From Candidatus Mediterraneibacter stercorigallinarum (GTDB taxonomy: Bacteria > Bacillota > Clostridia > Lachnospirales > Lachnospiraceae), in assembly GCA_019116185.1 (NCBI GenBank), contig DXCD01000123.1, forward strand, positions 1 through 14,589: a stretch of 14,589 bases of DNA. Reading direction: 5' to 3'. Shown in pieces: positions 1 to 7,214 of the stretch. The notes under the pieces were generated by a model. It had not been told where the DNA came from, ran no database searches, and worked only from the letters and a program-made list of their open reading frames with translations. A program made the translations under genes and the position numbers. Numbering within the stretch: position 1 is the first letter of the stretch; each line of letters begins with the position of its first letter.

Positions 1-120
1 GACCTGGCTCTTCATATCCGGAAATATGACGAGGCAGATCACAAGAAGGAGAGCGATGGCGGCAGTCCATATGGCAAGCGAGACCCGGCTCCGTTTCATT
101 TCAAACAGCATCAGTGTCAT
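1..120 (-). CDS. ABC-2 type permease, N-terminal fragment (runs off the window)
   Basis: Only the first 40 codons are present, reading leftward from an ATG at 120-118. The peptide begins MTLMLFEMKRSRVSLAIW and continues into a hydrophobic stretch (about residues 14-33) that would be the first membrane helix. A short basic cytoplasmic start followed by a helix is typical of ABC-2 permeases of the drug or bacteriocin export type. The ribosome binding site AGGAGG (complement of 130-135) overlaps the stop codon of the upstream ATPase gene, so the two are translationally coupled. The permease assignment rests on this coupling and the first helix; the rest of the protein is outside the window. Confidence 0.75.
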   Translation of the reverse strand, partial: MTLMLFEMKRSRVSLAIWTAAIALLLVICLVIFPDMKSQV

Positions 121-133
121 AGCTGTATTCCTC

Positions 134-1102
134 CTATTCATAAAAATGCATAAAGATCTCGTTCAGGTCTGGCTCTGTGACCGTGATATCGGTATAAGAA
201 ATATGTGCGAGCCTGTCCATCAGTTCTTTGATATTCCCCTGAAAGAGGAAGGTTACCGTATTGTCCGCGGTTCGGAAGTCGCGGATATCTGTCCGTTTTC
301 CATAGGGTTCTGCATCCGGCTCTGAATTGGGATTGGTCAGCGTGGATGCAGGAGGCTGCGTATTCGTATCTGTGCGGCGGATTTCTTCCAGAAGACGGCG
401 GATCTGTTGTTCATCCGCGCCGGTCAGCGTGATCCTCTTTGCGTTCGTCTGCGAGAGCTGCGCGATATCTCCGCAGGCGGCGATCTGCCCTTCCCGGATG
501 ACCGCGGCGCGGCAGCAGTACTTCTGAACTTCCGATAGGATGTGGGAAGACAGGAAGATCGTCGCACCCTGTGCATTCCTCTCCCGCAGGAGATCGAAAA
601 ATTCTTTCTGTATGAGAGGGTCCAGCCCGCTTGTCGGTTCGTCGAAAATATAGAGATCCGGACAATGCTGGAGTGCGCATACAATGGATACTTTTTTTCG
701 GTTGCCGAGAGACAGGCTGTCTGTCTTTTGGTTCGGATCGAGCTGAAGCCTCTCGCAGAGTCTCAGGGCTTCAGCTGAACAGTCTTTCCGTCTCAGATTT
801 GCCGAAAGACGCAGGAGCTCTGCGACAGTAGTGTTGTGATAAAACATAGCTTCCGATGGAATATATCCTATATTTTCAAGGATTTGACGTCTGTCTGATG
901 ATGTGTTCGTTCCGAAGATGGAAGCTTTTCCCGAGCTGGCGTGGATGAGCCCGAGAAGAATGCGGATGGTCGTGCTCTTGCCTGCTCCGTTGGGACCGAT
1001 GAAGCCGAAAAACTCTCCCTTTCTGACAGTCAGGCTGAGATCGATGATGCCGCGGGATTTTCCGTAATATTTCGTGAGGTGATCAGTTGTGATGATGTCC
1101 AT
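134..1102 (-). CDS. ABC transporter ATP-binding protein (exporter type)
   Basis: This is the cytoplasmic ATPase of an ABC exporter of the BcrA/YtrB class, 322 residues. Walker A GPNGAGKST is at residues 36-44, the signature is the variant SLGNRKKV (about 131-138) instead of LSGGQ, Walker B with D-loop (LYIFDEPTSGLD) is at about 150-161, and the switch histidine is in SSHIL (about 187). The SLGNRKKV variant is common in this exporter class, so the ATPase is not expected to be dead. Between the nucleotide-binding domain and the C-terminal tail is a low-complexity segment rich in T, N, P and D (about 243-279), which looks like a flexible insert. An AAGGAG-type ribosome binding site precedes the ATG. 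The following gene is the partner permease. The substrate cannot be told from sequence. Confidence 0.93.
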   Translation of the reverse strand: MDIITTDHLTKYYGKSRGIIDLSLTVRKGEFFGFIGPNGAGKSTTIRILLGLIHASSGKASIFGTNTSSDRRQILENIGYIPSEAMFYHNTTVAELLRLSANLRRKDCSAEALRLCERLQLDPNQKTDSLSLGNRKKVSIVCALQHCPDLYIFDEPTSGLDPLIQKEFFDLLRERNAQGATIFLSSHILSEVQKYCCRAAVIREGQIAACGDIAQLSQTNAKRITLTGADEQQIRRLLEEIRRTDTNTQPPASTLTNPNSEPDAEPYGKRTDIRDFRTADNTVTFLFQGNIKELMDRLAHISYTDITVTEPDLNEIFMHFYE

Positions 1103-1184
1103 TTATGCTCCTTTCCAAGTACGTATTCATTCTGGCGGGGACTGGGATTGTGCCGGACTATCTGGCGAGCCCGGGTGCTTTTGT

Positions 1185-1232
1185 TAATTAATTATTTAAT
1201 TACAATTATATCCGGTTGACCGTTTTTGAGAA
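1185..1232 (-). promoter_or_regulatory. Promoter and candidate operator of the ABC exporter operon
   Basis: On the minus strand a perfect TATAAT box (complement of 1205-1210) is preceded, at a 16-bp spacing, by TTCTCA (complement of 1227-1232), a weak -35. Just downstream, over the expected start of transcription, is a perfect inverted repeat TAATTAA-TTAT-TTAATTA (1185-1202). Exporter operons of this kind are often controlled by GntR- or MarR-type repressors that bind such sites, but no regulator gene is next to it here. The arms are AT-only, so chance is a real alternative. Confidence 0.45.
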
Positions 1233-1599
1233 GACCCTATATCCAATAAGAAAGGAAAATAAATCATATACTTCCTTCCGGACTGGGCGTTCTGCGGGGA
1301 TAATTTCAACACTGCGGGGATAACTTTATACAACTCATGTAAGTTTGTTGATAACCGGAGTTTCTGCGAAAACGTTATTGCAGAGGGTAATCAGTCATGG
1401 TATTGTGAACACATTCAAGCATCTCATTTGCAGCAGTTCGAGTATTATCGGGATTCAATGGACCGGATCGTCCAAAACTTCAGCATGATTGTAAAAATGT
1501 GATGGAAACAGTAAGGAAACCAGTTCTTAGATTCGAGAAATCTGAAAAGGCGGTGTTCCTTCGCGGCAGATCGCGTGTTAAAATAAGGAGGAAGAACAT
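1211..1599. other. Gene-poor region left of the Rpn nuclease
   Basis: No start-to-stop gene with a ribosome binding site is visible here. It holds a possible plus-strand promoter (TTGACC at 1216-1221, 16 bp, TATATC at 1238-1243), an exact 12-bp direct repeat (listed separately), and a plus-strand frame that stays open from 1263 to the TGA at 1500-1502 (79 codons). That frame reads like protein in its second half (for example YYRDSMDRIV) but has no usable start codon upstream, so it may be a decayed gene end or chance. A small imperfect hairpin (AGATT/AATCT) sits near 1530-1545. Confidence 0.4.
1292..1323. repeat. Exact 12-bp direct repeat with 20-bp period
   Basis: CTGCGGGGATAA occurs at 1292-1303 and again at 1312-1323, exactly 20 bp apart, about two helical turns. 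The copies are followed by similar but not identical sequence (TTTCAACA and CTTTATAC). Paired sites on one helix face fit binding by a dimer or by a transposase at an element end. No gene in the window obviously acts on them. Confidence 0.7.
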
Positions 1600-2583
1600 A
1601 TGAGTAAACAAAAAGGCGGAAGAAACAGCGACAACTTTATCATGCTTCCCACTGTGGATTTCTGCTTTAAAGAGCTGATGCAGAATCCGAAAGTGAGAAA
1701 AGGATTTATAGCGGCAATCCTGGGAAAAGCTCCTGAAACGATCCGCCGGACAACCCTGGTTCCGACAGCTCTTCGGAAAGAAAGCGAAGAAGACAAGCTT
1801 GGAATCCTTGATGTGCTGGTGGAACTTGAAGGCGGGGCGAAAATGAACATGGAGATGCAGGTATCCTATTTCGACTGCTGGACGAACCGTGTGCTTTTTT
1901 ACTTGGGGAAAATATATACCGGACAGATTAAAGAAGGCGAAGACTATGATAAACTGCGAAAGTGCATCCATGTCAGTATTCTTGATTTTGTCCATTTTCC
2001 CAAGGATAAGAAATGCTGCCGGAAGATCGTCTTCTGTGACGCAGAGTCAGGTGAGCAGTATACGGATCTGATGGAACTGCATATCCTGGAGCTTAAGAAG
2101 CTGCCGCCGGAAGATCAGAGCGAAGACGGGCTTATCCGTTGGATGAGATTCCTCAGAGGGAAGAGCCGGAAGGAGTTCGAGGAGATGGCGAAGAAAGATG
2201 AATATATCGAAGAGGCTTACAATGAGTTAAAAAAATTAAGCCTCGATGAGCAGAAAAGGCTGGAATATGAGCTGAGACAGAAAGCGGTCCGAGATCATAA
2301 TATGATGATGAAAAGCGCAGAAAAACGCGGTCTTGAGATCGGAGAAAAACGCGGTCTTGAGATCGGAGAAAAACGCGGCCTTGAGATCGGAGAAAAACGC
2401 GGTCTTGAGATCGGAGAGAAGCGTGGAGAAAAACGCGGAATTGAAATCGGAAGAAAGCAGGGCGAACGGATCGCATTAAAACGTATTGTGGAAAATCAGA
2501 TAAAGGCGGGAAAGAGCGCCGAGGAAACCGCGGAGCTTCTCGGACTGGATTTACAGGAAGTGAAGGGGCTGGCAGAGGAATGA
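1600..2583 (+). CDS. Rpn-family PD-(D/E)XK nuclease / putative transposase
   Basis: A 327-residue protein of the recombination-promoting nuclease (Rpn, formerly PDDEXK transposase-like) family. The N-terminal half has the family pattern: a D-FxF-KELM motif (D20 to M27), then GILDVLVEL (D71) followed by MNMEMQ (E85, Q87), the acidic and glutamine positions expected of the PD-(D/E)XK core. The C-terminal third is charged and helical and contains four perfect or near-perfect EKRGLEIG octapeptides from about residue 241 plus a fifth variant (EKRGIEIG), ending in a helical SAEETAELLGLDLQEV segment typical of these proteins. The strong ribosome binding site AAGGAGG (1585-1591) fixes the ATG at 1600. 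Rpn proteins are DNA endonucleases implicated in recombination and, in some cases, phage defence; the role here is not shown by the sequence. It is a single gene with no clear terminator before iorA. Confidence 0.9.
   Translation: MSKQKGGRNSDNFIMLPTVDFCFKELMQNPKVRKGFIAAILGKAPETIRRTTLVPTALRKESEEDKLGILDVLVELEGGAKMNMEMQVSYFDCWTNRVLFYLGKIYTGQIKEGEDYDKLRKCIHVSILDFVHFPKDKKCCRKIVFCDAESGEQYTDLMELHILELKKLPPEDQSEDGLIRWMRFLRGKSRKEFEEMAKKDEYIEEAYNELKKLSLDEQKRLEYELRQKAVRDHNMMMKSAEKRGLEIGEKRGLEIGEKRGLEIGEKRGLEIGEKRGEKRGIEIGRKQGERIALKRIVENQIKAGKSAEETAELLGLDLQEVKGLAEE
2320..2451 (+). repeat. 24-bp in-frame tandem repeat inside the Rpn nuclease gene
   Basis: Four consecutive 24-bp units start at 2320, 2344, 2368 and 2392. 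They are nearly identical; the third has one silent-type change (CGCGGCC for CGCGGTC). A 12-bp half unit (2416-2427) and a diverged fifth unit (2428-2451) follow. Each full unit encodes EKRGLEIG. The unit length is a multiple of three, so copy-number change would lengthen or shorten the helical tail without breaking the frame. Confidence 0.93.
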
Positions 2584-2607
2584 AAGCGCAGTTCTGAAAA
2601 CTTCTGG

Positions 2608-2636
2608 TTCCTTTCCTTGCTTTAATGTGGTAAAAT
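2608..2636 (+). promoter_or_regulatory. Candidate promoter of the ior operon
   Basis: TAAAAT at 2631-2636 is a good -10 box. The matching -35 at 17 bp is TTCCTT (2608-2613), which is weak. It lies 64 bases before the iorA start, in the only gap upstream of the operon. The leader also holds AAAGGAG (2687-2693) as ribosome binding site, and a repeated GCTTAG that could form a small hairpin. Confidence 0.4.
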
Positions 2637-2699
2637 GTAAAAGCGACAAAACAGAAGGCGGCAGCTTAGGCGCGGCTTAGCCTGATAAAGGAGTAGACT

Positions 2700-4592
2700 A
2701 TGACTGATACGAAGATACTGGCGATGGGGAACGAAGCGATCGCCCTGGGTGCCATCCGCGCGGGAGTGCGCATGGCTGCGGGCTATCCGGGAACCCCGTC
2801 TACAGAGATACTGGAAACAATTGCAAAACATAACGACGGCGGAATTCATGTGGAGTGGTCTGTCAACGAGAAAGCGGCCATGGAAGTGGGCGCGGGGGCA
2901 GCCTATGCAGGCGCCCGCACACTGGTCACGATGAAGCAGGTCGGGCTGAACGTGGCGTCTGACCCGCTTATGAGCCTTGCATATATGGGGATCAAGGGAG
3001 GCATGGTCATCGTATCTGCGGATGATCCGGGACCGATTTCCTCTCAGACTGAGCAGGACACCCGGACTTTCGCGCAGTTTTCCAAGCTGCCCGTATTCGA
3101 TCCGTCCTCCCCGGAGGAGGCCTACGAGATGATTGGCGAGGCGTTCGAATTCTCGGAAAAGTATGCAACACCGGTGTTGTTTCGTCCAACCACAAGAGTC
3201 TGCCATGCCTGTGCCAGCATTACACTCCTGCCGTATGTGGAACTGCCGGAGCCGGAAGGCTTTATCAAGGATACAATGCGCTGGGTTATATTTCCGCGGA
3301 CATCGTATCTGAACCATATCAAGATCGAGAAAAGGAACGCGGAGCTTGCAGATACTCTTTCAGATTATCCGCGCAACTTTGTGCTCAATACCGACAGAAC
3401 AGACGGAGAAAAAAGTATGGATCGGGCGGTCCGCAGGGGAGTCGCCGCGTCGGGTATCAGCTATGCTTACACGCGTGAGGTGCTCCCGTCCGGAGTGCCG
3501 CTCCTTAAGATTTCAACGCCGTATCCCTTCCCGGAGAAGCTGGCAGAGGAGTATCTCAGAGGGCTCGATGAGGTTCTTGTTCTGGAAGAACTGGATCCCA
3601 TGGTGGAGCGGGAACTGCTGAGAGTGGCAGGCAGGCATCACCTTCCGGTGAAAATCTTCGGCAAGCTGACCGGACATACAAGGAATGCGGGTGAAAACAG
3701 TACGGAGAGTATCCGGGCAGACCTGGAGAAATTCCTCTGTGGAGATGACTGTGCTGAGGAAAATGGACAGGCGGGAAAAGGACAGATAGAAAACGAGAAA
3801 TCAGGCGCACAGGGATCAGAGGCACCGGAGCTTCCGGTCCGTCCGCCGGTCCTCTGTGCCGGATGCCCGCACCGTGCGTCCTTCTATGCGGTGAAGAAGG
3901 CGATGAAGGGGAAGAAGGCTGTGTTCAGCGGAGACATCGGATGCTATACCCTTGGCAACGCACAGCCTCTTGATATGGTAGACACATGTCTGTGCATGGG
4001 CGCGGGAGTGACCATTGCCCAGGGGCTGCATGTGGTGGAGCCGGACACAGTGAATTTTGCGTTTATCGGAGATTCTACATTTTTTGCGTCAGGGATCACC
4101 GGCGTGGTAAATGCAGTATATAATGGAAATGATATCGTGCTTGTGGTGCTGGACAACTCTACCACAGCAATGACCGGACATCAGCCCCATCCCGGGACGG
4201 GAAAGACAATCATGGGCGATGTTGCCGCGAGGATCAGTATTCGAAAGATACTGGAAGGGATTGGCGTGGAAAGAATCTATGAGACCGATCCCCTGCAGCT
4301 TGAAAGCGCGGTGGAAGCGGTGAAACAGGCGGCAGAAGGTAGCGGCGTGCGCACGGTTATTTTCAAATCTCCATGTATTGCGGTGTCGAAGCCGCAGACC
4401 CGGTATGAAGTGCGTCAGGAACAGTGCAGGAAATGCAAGGTGTGCATCCGTGAGCTCGGGTGTCCTGCGATCGTTACGGATGGAGATCTTGTGAGAATCG
4501 ATTCTTCCCTGTGTTATGGATGCGGCGTCTGTTCTTCGGTATGTCCGTTTGACGCGATCGGAAGAGCAGAAGCAGAGGGAGGTGAGATGTGA
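2700..4592 (+). CDS. iorA: Indolepyruvate:ferredoxin oxidoreductase, alpha subunit
   Basis: Large subunit of the oxygen-sensitive cytoplasmic enzyme that interconverts aryl-pyruvates plus CoA with arylacetyl-CoA, CO2 and reduced ferredoxin. Visible in order over 630 residues: GYPGTPSTEI (28-37) and the VEWSVNEKAA segment of the pyrimidine-type TPP domain; the family motif CAGCPHR (386-392); GDIGCYTLG (411-419) and GDSTFFASG (457-465) with N486, which bind TPP-Mg; and a C-terminal two-cluster ferredoxin domain with cysteines 576, 579, 582, 588 and 605, 608, 611, 615. The first cluster has the CxxCxxCxxxxC spacing seen in IorA. A charged, low-complexity linker (about 346-378) before CAGCPHR makes the protein slightly long for the family. 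Its stop overlaps the iorB start (TGATG), so the subunits are coupled. AAAGGAG six bases upstream supports the start. Confidence 0.96.
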   Translation: MTDTKILAMGNEAIALGAIRAGVRMAAGYPGTPSTEILETIAKHNDGGIHVEWSVNEKAAMEVGAGAAYAGARTLVTMKQVGLNVASDPLMSLAYMGIKGGMVIVSADDPGPISSQTEQDTRTFAQFSKLPVFDPSSPEEAYEMIGEAFEFSEKYATPVLFRPTTRVCHACASITLLPYVELPEPEGFIKDTMRWVIFPRTSYLNHIKIEKRNAELADTLSDYPRNFVLNTDRTDGEKSMDRAVRRGVAASGISYAYTREVLPSGVPLLKISTPYPFPEKLAEEYLRGLDEVLVLEELDPMVERELLRVAGRHHLPVKIFGKLTGHTRNAGENSTESIRADLEKFLCGDDCAEENGQAGKGQIENEKSGAQGSEAPELPVRPPVLCAGCPHRASFYAVKKAMKGKKAVFSGDIGCYTLGNAQPLDMVDTCLCMGAGVTIAQGLHVVEPDTVNFAFIGDSTFFASGITGVVNAVYNGNDIVLVVLDNSTTAMTGHQPHPGTGKTIMGDVAARISIRKILEGIGVERIYETDPLQLESAVEAVKQAAEGSGVRTVIFKSPCIAVSKPQTRYEVRQEQCRKCKVCIRELGCPAIVTDGDLVRIDSSLCYGCGVCSSVCPFDAIGRAEAEGGEM

Positions 4593-5173
4593 TGAACAGG
4601 AATTGTTTGCTCTGCGGAGTAGGAGGACAGGGCGTTGTGCTGGCGTCTCGGCTCATTGCATATGCAGCGATGGAACAAGGAGATTTCGTCCGGACAACAG
4701 AGACGATCGGAATGGCGCAGAGAGGCGGCTCCGTGGTGAGTCATGTCCGCGCCGGAGAAGAGGTGCATTCCCCGCTGATCCCGGCAGGGGGCGCGGATGT
4801 GATCCTGGCATTTGAACCCGGAGAGGCTGTGCGCTGTCTTCCCTATCTGAAGGAAGGCGGGCTTGTGATCACCAACAGCCGGATCGTCAAGCCGGTGACA
4901 GCGAGTCTCGGCGGCAGCAGCTACAATGGTGATGAAATGCTGGACTATCTGGAGAAAAAGGCCGGCCGGGTGATCGTTGTGGACGGCGATGAGATCTGCA
5001 GAATGGCAGGATCTCCCAAGGTGCTGAATACAGCCCTCCTGGGAGCGGCCGCAAAGAGCGGAGCGCTGGGGATCTCTATGGATGAGATGCTGGAAGCTGT
5101 GAGAAAAAATGTAAAGGAAAAATATATCGCGCTCAATGAGAAGGCGATGAAGCTCGGAGGAGAACAGGTATGA
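4592..5173 (+). CDS. iorB: Indolepyruvate:ferredoxin oxidoreductase, beta subunit
   Basis: Small gamma-type subunit (193 residues) that completes the IorAB heterodimer; it carries no iron-sulfur cluster. The start NCLLCGVGGQGVVLASRL, then ETIGMAQRGGSVVSHVR and the PAGGADVILAFEPGEAVR region, are diagnostic of the POR gamma/IorB family. I place the start at the ATG 4592, which shares its A with the iorA stop, because GGAGGTGA (4578-4585) is then well spaced. A GTG at 4589 in the same frame would add one residue. Its stop overlaps the start of the CoA ligase gene (ATGA), so all three are translated from one message. Confidence 0.95.
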   Translation: MNRNCLLCGVGGQGVVLASRLIAYAAMEQGDFVRTTETIGMAQRGGSVVSHVRAGEEVHSPLIPAGGADVILAFEPGEAVRCLPYLKEGGLVITNSRIVKPVTASLGGSSYNGDEMLDYLEKKAGRVIVVDGDEICRMAGSPKVLNTALLGAAAKSGALGISMDEMLEAVRKNVKEKYIALNEKAMKLGGEQV

Positions 5174-6402
5174 AGATGACAGAACTGCAGTTTGAGATGA
5201 TCAAGGAGAACCTGCGTCAGCTCACATCAAAGGACTGCTTTTATAAGGAAAAACTCAAAGAGATCGATGTGGAAGCGATAAAAACACAGGAGGATTTTGA
5301 GAAACTGCCCTTTACATGGAAGGGGGATCTGCGAGAAGCCTATCCGCTCGGACTGCAGGCGGTTCCTGATGAAGAAGTGGTGCGCATTCACTCTTCCTCG
5401 GGAACGACAGGCGTTCCGGTAATTATCCCTTATACAAAGAAGGATGTGGAGGACTGGGCAAAAATGTTCGCCCGCTGCTATGAGATGGCAGGGATCACGG
5501 CGCTGGACCGCATTCAGATCACGCCGGGGTACGGGCTGTGGACTGCGGGGATCGGTTTCCAGGCGGGAGCAGAGTACCTTGGAGCCATGACGATCCCAAT
5601 GGGCCCGGGCAATACAGAGAAGCAGCTCCGCATGATGCAGGACATGAAGGCCACAGTGCTCTGCGCGACCTCATCCTATGCTCTCCTTTTGGCGGAGGAG
5701 ATCGGGAAGAGGGAGCTGACTGATAAAATTTATCTCAGAAAAGGCGTTATCGGATCGGAGAGATGGGGCAGCAAGATGCGCGCCCGCATTGCGGCGGAGC
5801 TTGGCGTGCAGCTGTATGATATCTACGGATTGACGGAGGTATACGGACCGGGAATCGCCATGAGCTGTGACTATGAGTGCGGCATGCACTACTGGGATGA
5901 TTATCTGTACTTTGAGATCGTGGATCCCAAGACCGGTGAGAATGTACCTGACGGAGAGGTGGGAGAGCTTGTCATCACTACCCTGAGAAAACAAGGCGCG
6001 CCGCTGATTCGTTACCGTACACATGATCTGACCCGATTTATCCCTGGGGAGTGCAAATGCGGATCCAAGTTCCCGAGGATTGATACACTGGTCGGAAGAA
6101 CGGATGATATGGTGAAGGTGAAAGGCGTGAACATTTTCCCGAGCCAGATCGAGGAGATGCTGCGGGATGTGCCCGAGGCTTCCAGCGAATATCAATTCAT
6201 GCTGGATCACCTTTTCGGAAAAGACGAGTGCACGCTTTTTGTAGAGATCAATAAAGGCGTGGACAAGAAACAGGCAGAGAAAGCCATCCAAAAAGCATTC
6301 AAAGATAAGATCGGCATTCTGGTGCACGTGAAGCCGGTGGGCATCGGGGATCTGCCAAGGAGCGAGAAGAAATCAACGAGGATTTTTGACAACAGATATT
6401 GA
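5170..6402 (+). CDS. Phenylacetate-CoA ligase (AMP-forming, PaaK family)
   Basis: An ANL-superfamily acyl-adenylate enzyme, 410 residues, that joins an arylacetate to CoA using ATP. The AMP-binding loop SSSGTTGVP is at 75-83, YGLTE at 219-223, the YRTHDL segment at 282-287, a Cys pair in ECKCG (294-298) of the type seen in PaaK proteins, the KGVNIFPSQIEE hinge at 318-329, and the C-terminal catalytic lysine region RSEKKSTRI (397-405). It is slightly shorter at the N-terminus than PaaK of aerobic phenylacetate degraders. GGAGG at 5156-5160 supports the ATG at 5170; an ATG two codons later is possible. Coupling to iorAB indicates that it supplies or consumes arylacetyl-CoA for that enzyme, not the aerobic paa pathway, of which no other gene is present. 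Confidence 0.93.
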   Translation: MKMTELQFEMIKENLRQLTSKDCFYKEKLKEIDVEAIKTQEDFEKLPFTWKGDLREAYPLGLQAVPDEEVVRIHSSSGTTGVPVIIPYTKKDVEDWAKMFARCYEMAGITALDRIQITPGYGLWTAGIGFQAGAEYLGAMTIPMGPGNTEKQLRMMQDMKATVLCATSSYALLLAEEIGKRELTDKIYLRKGVIGSERWGSKMRARIAAELGVQLYDIYGLTEVYGPGIAMSCDYECGMHYWDDYLYFEIVDPKTGENVPDGEVGELVITTLRKQGAPLIRYRTHDLTRFIPGECKCGSKFPRIDTLVGRTDDMVKVKGVNIFPSQIEEMLRDVPEASSEYQFMLDHLFGKDECTLFVEINKGVDKKQAEKAIQKAFKDKIGILVHVKPVGIGDLPRSEKKSTRIFDNRY

Positions 6403-6433
6403 TGCAGTGTCGCCAGATGCTGTTCAAATGAGA

Positions 6434-6462
6434 AAGCGCACGGTTCATACGGCTGTGCGCTT
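6434..6462 (+). terminator. Candidate terminator after the ior-ligase operon
   Basis: A hairpin with arms AAGCGCACGG / CTGTGCGCTT (10 pairs including one G-U) and a 9-base loop lies 32 bases after the ligase stop. The tail (TTCGCTGTT) is only partly U-rich, so termination may be leaky and some message may continue into the phosphatase gene. Confidence 0.5.
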
Positions 6463-6510
6463 CGCTGTTAAAAGGACATGGACTATATTTTGCAATATGG
6501 AGGAAGGGAC

Positions 6511-7050
6511 ATGGGATACTTTTATTTTGCCCGCCATGGGCAGACGGTATGGAACGTGGAAAATAAGATCTGCGGGGCAACGGACATTGAGCTGACGGAA
6601 AAGGGTCACCGGCAGGCAGAAGAACTTGCGGAAAAAATCGTGGAAGAAGGGATACACATTGACGAGATCATCTGCTCGCCGCTGGTGCGCGCGGCAGAGA
6701 CAGCGAGGCATATCTCGGAGATCTCCGGAGTGCCTGTGCGTGTAGAACAGCGTCTGAAGGAACAGAATTTCGGGAAATATGAAGGCACGCCACGGGACGG
6801 GGAAGAATTCGGACATGCGAAGACCTGCTTTGCCGACAGCTACGGAGGCGGAGAGTCCATGGTCCGATTCTGTCACAGGATCTATGGCCTGCTGGATGAG
6901 ATCAGGGAAGAAGCAGATAAGAAAGTATATCTTCTCGTAGCGCACAATGGAGTGGCAAGGGCAGTACAGTCTTATTTTACGGATATGACGAATGAAGAAT
7001 TTGCAAAGTTCGGGATCAGGAACTGCGAATTGAGGAAATACGAGTTTTGA
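6511..7050 (+). CDS. Histidine phosphatase family protein (phosphoglycerate-mutase-like)
   Basis: A 179-residue cytoplasmic phosphatase of the branch-2-like histidine phosphatase superfamily. The nucleophile motif ARHGQTVWN carries R8 and H9. The other active-site positions are R60 in SPLVRAAET, E84 in LKEQNFGKYEG and the second histidine H145 in VAHNGVAR. The full catalytic set is present, so it should be active; the substrate (sugar phosphate, nucleotide or other) cannot be told. I chose the ATG at 6511 because GGAGG (6499-6503) lies seven bases upstream and the protein then starts MGYFYFARHG as usual; an in-frame ATG at 6478 would add 11 residues without a ribosome binding site. It sits between two terminators and is probably expressed alone or by read-through from the ligase gene. 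Confidence 0.93.
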   Translation: MGYFYFARHGQTVWNVENKICGATDIELTEKGHRQAEELAEKIVEEGIHIDEIICSPLVRAAETARHISEISGVPVRVEQRLKEQNFGKYEGTPRDGEEFGHAKTCFADSYGGGESMVRFCHRIYGLLDEIREEADKKVYLLVAHNGVARAVQSYFTDMTNEEFAKFGIRNCELRKYEF

Positions 7051-7090
7051 GGAATTTCATAAAGAACTACGGAGAAGTGTGAGGAATGAG

Positions 7091-7146
7091 AAACTCCGCT
7101 CAGAGGAAGCTGGACTGCCAGCCGGCTCCTTCTGACCGGAGTTTTT
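7091..7146 (+). terminator. Strong rho-independent terminator after the histidine phosphatase
   Basis: A long stem pairs AAACTCCG (7091-7098) with CGGAGTTT (7137-7144), and continues inward, with small mismatches, through TCAGA/TCTGA and GGA/TCC segments. A run of five T (7142-7146) closes it. It separates the plus-strand phosphatase from the convergent minus-strand gene at 7215. Read from the other side the tail is only weakly U-rich. Confidence 0.85.
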
Positions 7147-7214
7147 GTCTTTCATGATATGGAAGAATCTCTGTCAGCTGTCAATGAGAGTGCCTGTTTT
7201 ATTGATGGGTGCTT

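Noticed and set aside
1480..1995. Minus-strand open frame of 171 codons opposite the Rpn nuclease
   Set aside because: Antisense to the PD-(D/E)XK core, without recognisable motifs or ribosome binding site.
2320..2451. Possible CRISPR-like array
   Set aside because: The 24-bp units are directly adjacent with no spacers, and they are in frame inside a protein gene.
2622..3317. Long minus-strand open frame opposite iorA (231 codons)
   Set aside because: It lies antisense to a highly conserved, motif-rich gene, has no ribosome binding site and its translation resembles no family.
5671..6327. Minus-strand open frame opposite the CoA ligase (218 codons)
   Set aside because: Same reason: the plus strand holds an intact PaaK-family gene over the whole stretch.
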